Shown: positions 49,379 through 63,245 of the stretch, piece by piece
Position numbering within the stretch: the stretch's first letter is position 1
Layout of the letters: the number at the start of each line of letters is the position of its first letter
Assembly: GCF_949987515.2 (NCBI RefSeq)
Contig: NC_082686.1
Location: 45,547,559 to 45,611,558 of the forward strand
Direction: 5' to 3'
Source: Delphinus delphis
Taxonomy: Eukaryota > Chordata > Mammalia > Artiodactyla > Delphinidae
DNA length: 64,000 bases
Made by a program: the position numbers and the translations under genes
Notes under the pieces: model-generated
What the model saw: the letters and a program-made list of their open reading frames with translations, nothing else
Databases searched by the model: none
What the model was told of the DNA's origin: nothing

Positions 49379-52110
49379 AAAATAAATCATACAAATTACC
49401 AATTTTAAAAGGTTGGCTAATACTACAAATATCACGAAGTCTAGAAAAACAGTATTTTTTCCATTAACTGCCTGGTATACCTCTATAATATTTTTTTCTT
49501 ATACCTTTGTTGGTATACTCTTTGATAGCATTTCATATGACAATGATTTTCTAGTGTCATTTTCTGTACATATAATGGAAAGAGAATTCAGTCTTTCCTC
49601 AAATTTGATTGAGTGTATTATTGATAGAAGGGCCAGGTAAACATACAACACTATACACTCACATACACACTCATTGTTTGTGGTATTGCCACAGGTTTTT
49701 GCCCTACAAACAAAAATTCTGAAAAATTCTATTTTACATGATTTTCATTTAAAAAAAGTTTGCTGAATTTACAATTATAAAAATTATATACACTCCATTA
49801 TTGAACATATTACTGTTATGAGAGAAATTACATCAATTAGAAGTGATTCTTTCTGTTCTGGTTTTGTCTTCTGATGCCTGAAATAATTTTCTACAACTCA
49901 CCTTTTGCTGTTGTACATTTTGAATCTTGTTTCACCTCCACTACCCACACATATTTTCAGTGTTAGGGGAATTAGGATGTGTTTATGTAGTGATAATGTA
50001 TCCTGGGTGTAATGCTTGGTGAGTTGCACAATGGACAAATTGGAATTTAAGCAGTAACAACTATTCTTTGGAGAAGCTGACAACCAAAAAAATATATCCT
50101 ACTAAATCCAAACTGAATGTATCCCCAGCGCAAATTTCCCAGCAGATCCCAAAGTGCCCCCAATAACTCCAATACCAACTGACTCTAGGCATAAGGTGAT
50201 GGAGGGAAAATCCAAGTGGAAAGAGATTGTGGTCTTAATTGCAGTTTAAATGTTTGCTTTTGTAAATTTGTAAATTTCATAAACACACACAACCAAGTGA
50301 TCACATTCCTGAGTTCACACTGGAAGAGACCGTACCAGTGGGATGCCCTGAAGCTTCAGCTTCATCAGCTTCACAGTAAATGTGCTTCTACTGCAGATAC
50401 TCATTAAATGTCTTCAGGAAAACTGAATGAACAAATGAAGGCAACTGTGCTAAATTAGCATCTCTAAGATCCTTACAACTCTAAAATTCAACTTTTTTAC
50501 AGACTTCCTAACGTAATCTTAGAACTTAGTATTAAGAAATTTGTTATTATGAGTTTAGAATAGAAGAATGGAGGACATCTAGGAACTGATAAGTACTTGA
50601 AAAGTAAATAAATTAAAATTCAGGAATCATTAATTTATGGTTTTAAGCTAATTTTTCATAGACGAAGTTTGCCTTAATGGAGGCAGGACACCATGTATAC
50701 TTACCTTACAATTCATTTAAATGCTTTGTTCTACCACAGGCTGGAGATTAGAATATCGTTAGACATTGTTTCCTTCGTGAAGTAGTTGCTTTTGAGGAAA
50801 AAAATATATATATAAATATTTATAAAATATAAATATAAATATTTATATATATATATCATGGGTCTGTATTGGACCAACTGTTCATTTTAGGGGCCTCTAA
50901 TAACATTTATATTATCTTATACCTTTGCAAGCTGTTTATTAATAGAAGGGATTCTAGCTGAATGAACATTAGCATTATTTCTACTACATATACTATCACC
51001 ACCAATACTATAAAAAGTTTCTATATGAATGAAGGACTTTACCCATCATGATTCTATGCCTTCTCATTTACCAAGGATAGTGGTTATTGAAAGAATATGA
51101 CTATCACAGCATTCTCCTTGACAACTATTTTTTAGAGAAATTCCTTTCTTTAAAAAAAGCATTATTAGATAAAACCATAACTCGGTAATAAATCTTACTG
51201 TGCCCAGTAAGTTTTTATCCCCAGAAAGACTTCCTGAAAATCTACCCTCTGGGTAGGTATTAGGGTGTAGGGCTTGCTTTGGTCAGTACAGTACAGTACA
51301 AGTGGTGGACACATCTGGTAGTTATTTAACATTCCTTTGGGGAGATTAATTCTCTAGCCCTTCTAGATGGAGGGAATGGTTTGCTTCATACTTTCTTTGC
51401 TTTCATATTCTCTGGGCTTTCTGGTAAGCTGGCCTTTAATGGAGATTCTTCCCTAAAATAATAAGGCTCGAATTGGGAATTTTACTTGTCTTATTCTAGT
51501 GTATTAATCTAGCTTTTCCCTTTTTTCTCAGACTCACAGAGAGGGAAGAAAGATTTGCAAAAGAGAAGGTGCTGACTAGCACTTTTGATCCCAGACGATT
51601 CCAATCTTGAGGGATCATCTGGGATGAACCCAACAGAAGGAAACTAGACTGATTTGACTTTGGTAGGTTAAATTGAGCCAGAACAAATTAGAGTGATTGG
51701 TTTTGGGCTCTGCTGCAGTTAGTAGGGGCTGGAGTGCTGCTGCGAGGCAGCTGTGGTGTGGCAGGGAGGCTCAACAGCCATCAGCTGGTGTTGAAATGAC
51801 CTGGGGTGTATAGCCATCCAATCGACTCATCAGCAACCTTCTCTTCTTCCAGGACTCCAAAGAAAGAGGGGGGATGACCCCAGGGTACCTTCCTGCCCCT
51901 CCCCCAAGTCAAAACTGCCTTGGACATTTCATTTTTATCTCATTTACCTGTATAACATTTTCAGTGAACAGGTATAGGATGTTCACTTTTCTGATTTCTA
52001 CACCCTCACAGGGGCAGCTTAGCTTTAAAACAAAACACCTGCGGTGTATGGGCCCCTTGATATTTTCTCTACTAGCCACTAGGGTATAAAAAACTAAAAA
52101 AAAAAAATCG
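49379..52110. other. Intergenic, mostly unassigned
   Basis: No gene is seen. An AT tract (50801-50862, atatatataaatatttat units) is the only simple repeat. Short open frames lack domains. Confidence 0.5.
50801..50862. repeat. AT-rich low-complexity tract
   Basis: Alternating atatat and aaatatttata units, partly self-complementary. Confidence 0.85.
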
Positions 52111-52114
52111 TGCT

Positions 52115-52575
52115 ACTATATTAGTGAAATAAGTCAGACATAGAAAGACAAATACTACACTATATGGATTCACTTATATTGATGAATCTAAAAAAGTCAA
52201 ATCCATAGAAGCAGAGAGTGGAAAGGAGGTTGCCGGGGGCTGGAGATGGGGAAACAGGGCGGTATTATTCCAAGGGTACAAAGTTGATGTTATGTAAGAC
52301 GAGTAAGTCCTAGAGTTCTACTTACAGCACAGTGCCTATAGTTCACAATACTACATTGTATGCTTAAAACTTTGCTAAGAGGGCAGATCTTACGTCATAA
52401 GTGTTTATAATAATAATAAGTAAGAGGGTGGGAGGGAACTTTTGGAGGTGATGGATGGTTTTATGGCATAGATTGCCATGATGGTTGCATGGTGTATATT
52501 TATCTTCAAACTCATCAAGTTGCATACATTAATTATTACAGCTTTTTGTATGTAACTTCTTTTAAAAACTGAGAA
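52115..52575 (+). mobile_element. L1 3' end, sense, about 530 bp upstream of the CpG island
   Basis: gtgaaataagtcagacatag, gggggctggagatggggaaa, gtgcctatagttcacaatac, ggaggtgatggatggtttta and catcaagttgcatacattaa are the L1MA/MB-type 3' end in the sense direction. Confidence 0.8.
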
Positions 52576-53057
52576 AATCCAAACTACAGTATTTAGACAT
52601 ATTTAAAAGCAAATCTTAAGGACCTTTTTTGTTCTCCAGATTTCAGTGACGTCTGTGTAATAACTACAAAATATTTGTTCCAGCATTTACAAGTTTGAAT
52701 TACACTTGTTTTTGATCAGTGACGTTTTGCAAGAGGGTTCGCCGGGGAGTAGTATGTAACACGGAGTGTGAGAAATACCAAAACACATCTGGGTTAGGGT
52801 AAGTTACTCCACACAGTAGTAAGCCAGCCGAACAAGAAACGAGTTGTTGACAGATCTAGACCAGGCACCTACGGAGCCCTCCACTTCTAAGACTCGGCCA
52901 CGGGGTAACCTCATCTTCTGCAGCCCCGGGTAGCTGTTCTAGGAACAGCTGTTAGTTAGCTGAAAGGCAGCCCAGGCCATTCTGGTACCGCAGTTTACCA
53001 GGTGTGTTCACAAACTTTAGTTAATGAACTTCTTTCAAAAGTCTGAAAACTGTTCCG

Positions 53058-53070
53058 TCCATTGGCTGGA
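53058..53070 (-). promoter_or_regulatory. CRYBG3: Inverted CCAAT box (NF-Y type)
   Basis: tccattggctgga contains ATTGG followed by C, the reverse of GCCAAT, just upstream of the CpG island. The assignment is by motif only. Confidence 0.4.
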
Positions 53071-53119
53071 AGATAGAAAAACAAATCAGTAATAGGAAGG
53101 AAAATTTGAGCGAAAAGAC

Positions 53120-54090
<971 letters not shown>

Positions 54091-54520
54091 CTTTGGAGCG
54101 CCACCCCCTTGGCTGGGATTTTACCATTTTATTCATAGTTTCTCAAAATGATTTTTTTTTTAAAAAAAGTATGGTGATGCTGAGTTCCGAAGACTCCATC
54201 AAAATATAAAACCCTCGCTAGGCTTATTTACCATTGCCTGACATTTAGATGATGCCGTCCTTCTTTCCCATGTCTCTTCGGAAACATCTGCCTCAAGTTC
54301 CCAGACAGATTCCAGAAACCAGAACTCGAGCTGCCTTGGTTTCAGTAATGAAAACTTGCCCCTTCTCTGCAGTCCTTTTTCCTTCTCCACCTGCTGCTAT
54401 AAAATCGAAATTAAAAAAAAAAATTCATGTCTAATAAAACTACCTATTCCTGAGTCCTTTCATCTGAGTCCCGAGGGAGGAAGAGGGGTTAAGTGATATA
54501 CAACTCGCTGTTTTAAACTT

Positions 54521-54724
54521 TTGATGGCAAGAGAGGCTTACTGCTCCGTCTTCCCCCAAATCGCACTAGAAGATCACTCATGTGATTGGAAGGACGCTCT
54601 CCAGAAAGCTGTGTTTACTTCAGATGTTAAAGCCTTCGTGGAGGCCTTCAAAGAAAAATGGATAGGAAACAGAACTGTAACTGTGACTGAGCTGATTCCA
54701 TCAATATTCATTCAGGTCTTGTGA
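54521..54724 (+). other. Unassigned short open frame in CRYBG3 intron 1
   Basis: The 67-codon frame reads MMAREAYCSVFPQIALEDHS, CDWKDALQKAVFTSDVKAFV, EAFKEKWIGNRTVTVTELIP. Composition is protein-like, with an amphipathic helix-like middle, but I know no match. There is no clear promoter, splice site or retrocopy tail. It may be a decayed retrocopy, an exon of an unknown transcript or chance. Confidence 0.15.
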
Positions 54725-55799
54725 TTTGATTCCAGTCATTTATGTGTTCCTCAGTTTCCCTATTTGTGAAACATTTCCATTTTGACCATCTGTTAATAAA
54801 ATGCCACATCTTTCCAAGAAAGCTCCTATATAATATTTGGAAAACTTCTCCTGGGAAACTTTAGCTATTATTGCCCTGTTAAGAGAAAATTTAAAATTCA
54901 GAGTTACACAGTAGTTAAAAATAGTTTTGAAGTCTGACAGGGCTCAACCAGAATGTCTGAATGCTGGTGTGGGCAGACAGCCTGTGGTGCCTGCCATCAC
55001 TGTAACAGCACTAACAGCCTTGGATAATATGGAGGCAGTGTTTAAAAGAAATCCCAAGTAGACTCAGCAAAAGTTGGAAACTTGTGTCAGTGTTAGCAGG
55101 GAATAGGCAGGCCAATTTCAGGTTTATATCAGAATTGTCCTGAAACCCTGCCTGCTGCCCTGCCGTCTTTGGGCTTTTTAGGCACTTCTCAAATCTCTTT
55201 TCTCTCTGGAGCTAACCGCTACAGCAACTTGTCTCTTGTCTTCTTACCACTCCTCCATTCTCATCTCCAGAGAGGCACACACTGTGGCTTTTTGACAATG
55301 AGAAATTTAATTGTGCTTATATGAACACTAATTGTGTCCTTATCTTTTTTAGAACTTGCCAGATGTTAAGGGGATAGCAGATAATCCTTTGTGTGGGTGT
55401 TTTACCTTTTAAATGAGTTTAAATCTTTCTTTTCAAGGATATAAACAGACACAAAGCGTTTATTGAAAGTTTAATGAAACTAACGGAAACAATGTCCTAG
55501 TAACACAGCACCTGGTGTTAACAAGATTGGAAACAGAATTGCGATTTGTCACTGTGATCTTATTTCAAAATGAAGGGGGTTTTGGCTGTTTATTTTTAGA
55601 GGCAGTAAAAGCTTTTGGTTTTATTGGGAGCCTAGTTTACCTTTTGTACTGGTGATTTTAGATGCAGGGGAGTCCGTTCGGACACGAGGGGCTTGGTGTG
55701 GTAGGGATGTAAAGATGACTGAGAAAAAGGTCCTTTCTCTCAAGGAACTGGGAGAAGGGAAGAAGACCACTTGAAAACAGTCATCCTACCATCTATGGT

Positions 55800-55990
55800 G
55801 TGTCTGGCCCATTACAATTGACAGAGTACTTTTAATAATATTACACTTTGAGGTTGGACAGACCTGTACGATCAGTATTTTCATTTTACTATAAGAAACA
55901 GTTAAAGAAACTTCCCCAGTCACACAGCTGCTTTTCAGTTAATGAACAAGTATTAAGTCCTATGCAGTGCCTGCAACTCTGAGCCCTCTT
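55800..55990 (-). mobile_element. MIR SINE, antisense, diverged
   Basis: gtattttcattttactataa, agaaacagttaaagaaactt and ccccagtcacacagctgctt fit the antisense MIR core. Confidence 0.55.
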
Positions 55991-56689
55991 AACATACATT
56001 AAGTATTAATCCCTGCATTCTGACTTTTCCATGTACTCAAAACAAAATGCATTCTCTCAAACTTGGGTTGTATAGTCTCTGTTTCTGCACTTCCAGTGTT
56101 GGCTTACGTGAATTTTGTGATGTAACTGTGTGTGTACAAACAAATGGGACATAAATTCCTTAAGAACAGAATTCCTTAACAATTTCTTAAGAACAGAATT
56201 AAAAATTAAACACAAACGTAACCACAAGACCAATAAAAGTAAAATTTACAGCATTATCCTAACAGCTGTTTTTTGGCTACTCACAAAATGCATATGGTAC
56301 CAACTGGGACAAACACAAGTTTTTTGGGGGTTGCTAGGATTCTAGCACTGTGTACCATGCCATGATTCAGGTTGTCCAATATTTCCCTATTTGAACCATA
56401 GGAAAACTTTTGCTTTTATGGTGTGCTGTTAAGTTATTTGGGCATCATTTGCTGTGAACACATCATTTATATATTGTGTTCACTGCTGTTCTCATTAACC
56501 TTCAGCAGTTAAAGAAGGCCTGTTTGCATCAGCACTGTTGTATATGGGAATTCAGGTGTTGGCAATGGAATTACATTTCAGTACTTATGTCTTAGGTGGT
56601 TGACCAGATCCAGGAAGTGTTTATATTAATTTGTTTTAGGTGTTATAGAGATGAAAACTGCAACTGAATTCAATTCACTGCTATAATGT

Positions 56690-57010
56690 TTAGCCCAGTT
56701 TATGAGCATGCAGTGAATGGACTCATTAGAAGTGATAGGGGAGAGCAGGGAGGGCTTCATGGTGGAGGTGGTTTTACCTGGGCCTTCAAGGCACTGGTGT
56801 TTTCCACAGGTAGAGAATTTAGCCACAAAGAGAGAAATAGGGAGTGGGTTTTCTAGGCTGAGCAAAAGCCTTCAGAGGTTATGATCTCTTGGGGGCTGTA
56901 TACATTAGTGGGGCAGAGTGAAAGAGGCGTTAAGAAAGCTAGATTAGTGCTGGGCCATAAAGAGCGTTTGGCTCTCAATTTAAAGCTTAGAGAATTTTTG
57001 TGAAGGTCTT
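56690..57010 (+). repeat. Ancient mammalian repeat, family not assigned
   Basis: gagcagggagggcttcatgg, ggtggaggtggttttacctg, agcaaaagccttcagaggtt and ctgggccataaagagcgttt follow the same consensus type as 15455-15910. Confidence 0.45.
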
Positions 57011-57184
57011 TCAAACAGATACTGCTAAACTGAAATTTGGAGGATACCTGCTTTCTAATTTTCCCCACTTTGAGAAGATGATTGCTCAGTTTTGTTTCTT
57101 TGCTATATCACACATGATGGACGTGTTTAAAATGAGCTCCGTACAGCGTTCATAAACTCGGGAGGGGGATAGTAAGGCGAGAAC

Positions 57185-57335
57185 AGCATTTATTCAAGGG
57201 CCCACTGTGCACTTCCTCCCGGGCTGGGTACTTTTACTTGCATTGTCTCATTTAAATGTCACCCTCAGCCTGGAAGGTTGGTATGCTTATCACTATTCTG
57301 ACAGTTGAGCACACTGAAGATGATAGGGTTCTTAG
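57185..57335 (-). mobile_element. MIR-like fragment, antisense
   Basis: gcatttattcaagggcccac, tgcattgtctcatttaaatg and gacagttgagcacactgaag resemble antisense MIR. Weak. Confidence 0.4.
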
Positions 57336-58351
57336 GCGTGGACACTGTTGGCATCTTGGGTGGAACAATTCTTTGTTGAACTGGGCTCTCCTGTGCTTTG
57401 CAGGACATTTGGCATCTGTAGCCCCACCCGCTAATTGCCAGCTGCATCCTCCGGTCATTGGGAGAACTCGAAACACCTCTACCTGGGTGGGTGGCAGGGA
57501 GAGTGATAGCACTCCCAGTGGAAAACGATTTACTCCAAATCATGACAGGAGTAAGTTTCAGGGGTGAGATTTGAAATTGGGTCTCTCTGACTCAGAAGCT
57601 CTGATTCTTTTTCCACACCATTCTGCCCACCACCCTGCTGAACTGTGCTCCTTCAAAATACATCTGAATATGTAAGTCAGTTGGACCTTTCCTTCCTTTA
57701 TTCCAGAATGGGTAACGCTGTGGCCCGTTTCACATATACTCTTTTTGGTTGTTCCTTTGAGCGTCCCAATATAGTGCTATTGATAGAAGGTAAGACAGGA
57801 TCACGAGACTCAAGGCAGGGCTGTGTCTCATCTTGGTGTCCCCTTTACCTAGCTCAGGTGAGGGAGTGAATCTCTGTTGATGGAGCATTAAAGCACTTAC
57901 TACTGGCTTTAAGCGAGGGTTAGTACACTCCTACCCTTAAAGTGGGCATTTTGAAACATGGGGGGACCATAAAGCTCTCTAGACAGAGTGTTTGGCTATT
58001 GATTTAAAGTTCAGAGGATATTTGCTTTGCACCATGGCTGAGTGTGATTGATAAATGGGTAGAGCCAGGATGCTAATGGGATGCAGTGCAGGAGATAGTC
58101 TCATAAAAATGTCAATAATGCCCCTGATACCAGCATGAGAACTGTTGGCCTTCAAGTTAAATGTTGACCACAGCATCAGTTATGTAAGGAAAAAGAGCTT
58201 TGTTCTCCGAATTTTTATGATGATTGAATTTTCATTGATTTGAAAACGCTATAGAGAATAATTGATAACTAGTTTAGTGGAATAAGAGATACCTATGTGG
58301 TGTTGAAGGACCACATCTGTAGTTCATGCCTGCAACAGTAAAGATGACTGG

Positions 58352-58572
58352 GGGCTTCCCTGGTGGCGCAGTGGTTGAGAGTCCACCTGCTGATGCAGGG
58401 GACACGGGTTCATGCCCCGGTCTGGGAAGATCCCACATGCCGCGGAACGGTTGGGCCCGTGAGCCATGGCCGCTGAGCCTGTGCGTCCGGAGCCTGTGCT
58501 CCGCAACGGGAGAGGCCACAACAGTGAGAGGCCCATGTACCGCAAAAAAATAATAATAATAATAAAAAAAAA
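58352..58572 (+). mobile_element. CHR-type SINE with 13-bp duplication
   Basis: gggcttccctggtggcgcag head, B-box region gggttcatgccccgg, tail of aataataat units. The duplication taaagatgactgg is exact (58339-58351 and 58573-58585). Confidence 0.95.
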
Positions 58573-59655
58573 TAAAGATGACTGGAAAATTCCAGAAGTC
58601 CTCAGCCCTGTGTATTTTGTGAGAATCTTGAGCTTCCAGGTTAATGGAAAGCACAGAACCTACCTTTGGCAGTGGATTAGAAATATAGACTGTTTTATGG
58701 TATTGAAACCATACTTTTTTTCAAGTGAGATTTCTGACTTTTGGGCTTAACAGGGTGTCTGCCAGATGCCTACCTTGGGGATTCTGTTTCTTGCTGAGGA
58801 AATTCCTTGAAAGCTAACTCAATTGTACACTCTAAACGGGTTCGAGTTGCAAGTGTACCTCAAATTGGCCTGCAGTAAATTTAATCAGCACTTCTAACTT
58901 TGAAAGTTCTGATTAAACAAACATTTTTGTTTTGTTTTTTTATCTCAGTGGAAAATACGTAAAAAGGATAATAGCACATTCTGTAAAGTAAGAGGAAAAT
59001 AATACTCCCTCAATAAAATATTTTATCTCCTAACCAGAGTTTTGATGAAATACACTGATGTGCAGATATACCAGAAACGCCAGTACAACTGTGGTAGCAA
59101 GAAAACAGGTTGACAGAAATTGAAACTGGGGAAAGTAATCCAGGCTCTCTACTGAAAAGAGAGTATCGGCATGAAGTAAAAGTTAGTCCTATTTTTTTAG
59201 TCTGTTCATTCCATAAATTTGAGTGACTGCTACTTGTTGAGTATGTCGCTAAGGAGTGGGATACAAAGATGAATGAAAGACCAAAACTGCCCTCAGAGAG
59301 TTCCTAAATTAATGGAGGAGGTAAACATGTATGTCAGTATTTTCCAGATGAGCTCATTATGCGCCAAACATGTATTTGGTGTGTGTGACATGTGGTTCAG
59401 AACGCATGTACTGTATCACGAGGGTCAAACATTGTATGAAGACTTTCTCATACAAAGTGACCTCTCGCTGCTCTGAACTTCTCTCTGAGCGTGGTTTGAT
59501 GAGCAGCCTTGGCCAAGGCAGACTAGTGGGGAGATGTGGCAGTAACTATACCAGCAGGGATGGAAGTGCTTTCCCTCAGTCCCGCCTGCTCCTCCTTGAC
59601 TCAGCAAGTCTTAGATGGAGGCAGAAATGCGTATCCTTTCAAAAGTCCGCATGCC

Positions 59656-59864
59656 GGGCTTCCCTGGTGGCGCAGTGGTTGAGAGTCCGCCTGCCAATGC
59701 AGGGGACACGGGTTCGTGCCCCGGTCCAGGAGGATCCCACATGCCGCGGAGCGGCTGGGCCCCTGAGCCATGGGCGCTGAGCCTGCGTGTCCAGAGCCTG
59801 TGCTGCGCAACGGGAGAGGCCACAACAGTGAGAGGCCCGCGTACCGCAAAAAACAACAACCAAA
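59656..59864 (+). mobile_element. CHR-type SINE with 15-bp duplication
   Basis: gggcttccctggtggcgcag head, B-box region gggttcgtgccccgg, tail caaaaaacaacaaccaaa. The duplication is aaaagtccgcatgcc (59641-59655) and aaaagtcagcatgcc (59865-59879), with one mismatch. Confidence 0.95.
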
Positions 59865-60147
59865 AAAAGTCAGCATGCCAAGTAAGCGGAAATCCCTATA
59901 CAAAATGGCTTGGTGTTGATAGAGAAATAAGTTGAAGTTTTGTGACCAGAAATAACCAATTCTTAATGTTTATTTGTCAGTTGTGAAGGCCAAGTACTGG
60001 TACAACTCCAGCAGGATTACCTCTCAGTGTTTAACTCCTGGGGGTATGTAATTGGAAATATCCCAAAGCAGCGAAACAACTGTTTGCTTAGTCAAGTGTT
60101 TCTTTTTGCCTGACAGATTAATGATGACAAAACTAAACTACCCTTAA

Positions 60148-60249
60148 CCGGGAGATTGGGATTGAAACATATATACAGTAATATGTATAAAATAGATAAC
60201 TAATAACCTGCTGTATAAAAAATAAATAAAATAAAATTCAAAAAAACCA
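60148..60249 (+). mobile_element. Extremely 5'-truncated L1 3' end
   Basis: ccgggagattgggattgaaa, gtataaaatagataactaat and cctgctgtataaaaaataaa correspond to the last ~90 bp of the L1 3'UTR seen antisense at 34155-34230. The flanks are aaaactaaactacccttaa (60129-60147) and aaaacctaaaccacccttaa (60250-60269), a duplication with one base substitution and one inserted base. Confidence 0.8.
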
Positions 60250-60274
60250 AAAACCTAAACCACCCTTAATCGAG

Positions 60275-60500
60275 GCCCTAATAAGATCCAAGCCCTATGA
60301 TTGGGGCTTTAAACATATACATTCACTTAATCCTCAAAGCAACCTTATGAGAGAGGAATCTTTACTCCATTTTACAGATAACATAATTTAAGGCTTGGAG
60401 AGGTCCAATAACTAATCAAAAGTGTCAACATCTTGTGGTAGAGTAAGGAGTCGAATTTTCCTTCCTGAATTCAAAGCCTACAGCATTATGTGACTACATC
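60275..60500 (-). mobile_element. MIR SINE, antisense
   Basis: ttcacttaatcctcaaagca, accttatgagagaggaatct, ccattttacagataacataa and aaggcttggagaggtccaat are antisense MIR blocks. Confidence 0.75.
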
Positions 60501-60699
60501 CCCTGCTTAACTTGGGAAGACCCAAACAGAAGGCAGGCCTTAGAAAATGGTATTGATGGCAATAAAAGACAATGGCATGCAGCTGGATGTCTGTCCAGAT
60601 GGCCTGGATCAGTGCTCTGTACAATAAAGAATTTATGGTCCTGGAAGTTGAGGAAAATATATACACTTATACAACTTATAAATTTATATTTGAACACGT

Positions 60700-61370
60700 A
60701 AAAAGAGTCAGTCTCCTTCGGAAAAGATACAAATTAAGACTAGCAAGATACCATACTCCACCTGTTTGATAATCAAAACTTGAGTTTGTTGGGAGGAACT
60801 CTCATACACTACTAGCGGGAGTGTAAATTGATACGCCACTTTGGAGGGCAATTTGACAAGTTCTATCAGTATTACACATTCACATACTCTGATTTAACAG
60901 TTCTCTTCTAGGAATTCCATTGGCTGTATACAGTTTGTAAACAGGCCAAAAGTTGCCTCTACAAGTTTAATCATTGCAGTGTTGTTTTAATTAGCAAGAG
61001 ATGAAAACTAAAGTGTAATCCCATCAATAGTGGACTAATTGGTAAATCATAGTATATCCATGTAGTGGAATATTATACAGCTGTCAAAAAGAATGATAAA
61101 GCTTTTTATATACTGATAAGAAAATGTCTCTTAGATACATTAAGTAAAAAATTAAAAAAGCAAGATACAAACCACTGTGTATAGTATGCTCCTGTTTGCA
61201 TATGAAAATGGGGGAGTATGAAAAAAGTCTGTTACTAGTATTGTGTTAACTACTTAGGGAGGATGAGAGACTGGGTGAATTAATGAGGAACAGGAGGGAG
61301 ACTTTTCATTTTAGACCTTCTTATACTTAAAAAAATTATGTGAATTATCTATTTCAGAAAAAAAAAAAGA
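60700..61370 (+). mobile_element. Old L1M 3' end, sense
   Basis: ctcatacactactagcggga, gtaaattgatacgccacttt, ggaatattatacagctgtca, cactgtgtatagtatgctcc and a tail of a-rich sequence ending at about 61370 follow the L1M ORF2-to-3'UTR order. Confidence 0.75.
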
Positions 61371-61645
61371 CTGGTTAAGACCTAGTGAATATCTCTGTAT
61401 AAAAGAGGAAAAAAGAGAGAGAATTTATAATCCTGAGTTGGCAAAAATTCTCCAAAGAAAGAATGAACTCCATTAACTTGTTCAAGTGAGAAAAATTATG
61501 ATTAAGCCTATAAGTAAATGGAATATTTATAATGCAGAATAATTAGATGTTTTGATACTTTCTGCAGGTATGAGGAAGGCTTATGTATTATTAGTCTGCA
61601 ATGTGAAACTGGGTGGAGTTAACAGAGCATCAGAAATATCAACTG

Positions 61646-61850
61646 CGCTTCCCTGGTGGCACAGTGGTTGGGAGTCCGCCTGCCGATGCAGGGGACACGG
61701 GTTTGTGCCCCGGTCCGGGAGGATCCCACATGCTGCGGAGCGGCTGGGCCCGTGAGCCATGGCCGCTGGGCCTGCGTGTCCGGAGCCTGTGCTCCGCAGC
61801 GGGAGAGGCCCCAGCAGTGAGAAGCCCGCGTACCGCAGGAAAAAAAAAAA
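61646..61850 (+). mobile_element. CHR-type SINE, sense
   Basis: gcttccctggtggcacagtg head, gggtttgtgccccggtccgg B-box region, tail of about 12 A. Only atcaact is shared by the flanks, so the duplication is short or decayed. Confidence 0.9.
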
Positions 61851-63029
61851 TCAACTCATTTTTGTGAGATCACCTAAATCATCTGCTTTAAGTAGCAGTG
61901 TGACTCTGGGTAGTTCATTAGCTCTCTGTCTTTGATTATAAAGCGAAGGAGGTGGCCCTCATTGCTAAGGTCTCTTCCAGCTTTATCGTGCCAGCCAAAA
62001 CTCCGTAGGGTAATAGGTGTGTACAAAATAAAGAAGTATGCCTTATAGATTAGGAAGACTTTTGTTTTACTGGAAAGGTTACATATGAATATGCATTGGG
62101 TATTTCCCTCTGTGGTTCTAACATTTTCATCAGTTGATTTGAAAACCTCACCAATGTTTTAACAAGAATTCATTTGGTACCACTTGTGCCAGGCCCTGTA
62201 CTAGCCTCTGGGAATCCAGTGCAACATGGTCTTTGGTTCAAAACACTCCTGCAGTTTTGTGGGGAAGGCAGACATAGCACAAATCTTTCTTTCCCTCTTA
62301 AAATAAGTACCAAGGTGTCTCACAGGGCTGTGGAGGATTTAACAGGTGTAGGCCCATTCTTGAGACTCTCTTCTTAGAGGAAAAGGTTTTAGTCTCGTTT
62401 AAGCTGTTTCTTCTGGCCTTTCTGTACATGTGTCTATTTACTATTCTTTCTTGATTTGTAAACTTTAGACAGTTTATATTGATTTCTGATGATGGTAGAT
62501 GAGGACTTAGCTATTTTACACCTCTTCCCACTTCCCTTTATTCATTCAGTCAAAATAAGTGTTATAATTTTGGGACTAAATCAGAAGTCAACCTTTCCAT
62601 GTATATAAAATACAGTTTTGTTTAGAGTAGTACGACATGCTTTTGAAGGAGCACACCTTTTATATTTTCTTTATGACAAGAAGCGCAAATGGTAGTGCCA
62701 GAAATGACATGAAAATGGTATTTGAATGCTCTCACAAATACTAATTTTGTGTGATTTCTACATGATATGTTAGAAATTTCTCCTTTACTCTGTGCTAAAA
62801 TTTATACAGAACGTGGATGCTACCTTAGTGGCAGATCATAATTTTTTATAACTGCCATGACAAGGAATGAAATACTTTGAATTTTAAAGTTTGATAACTG
62901 GGAACAGGTTGGGTGAGATGTAAACTCTCAGCTTTTTATTGTCTTTGTTGTCAAAGCACGAAGGATCATACCCTGGCTGGAGGGGTGGCATTGTGCTGTA
63001 TTAGTCAAAGCTGAAAATATGTATGATAA

Positions 63030-63245
63030 TTTTTTTTTTTTTTTTTTTTTTTTTGTGGTACGCGGGCCTCTCACTGTTTTGGCCTCTCCCGTTGCGGAGC
63101 ATAGGCTCCAGACGCGCAGGCTCAGCGCCACGGCTCTCGGTCCCAGCTGCTCCGCGCCATGTGGGATCTTCCCGGACTGGGGCACGAACCCGTGTCCCCT
63201 GCAGCGGCAGGCGGACTCTCAACCACTGCACCACCAGGGAAGCCC
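63030..63245 (-). mobile_element. CHR-type SINE, antisense, with T25 tail
   Basis: The complement begins gggcttccctggtggtgcag and ends in an A tail of 25 bases (T at 63030-63054). The long uninterrupted tail suggests a relatively recent insertion. Confidence 0.92.
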
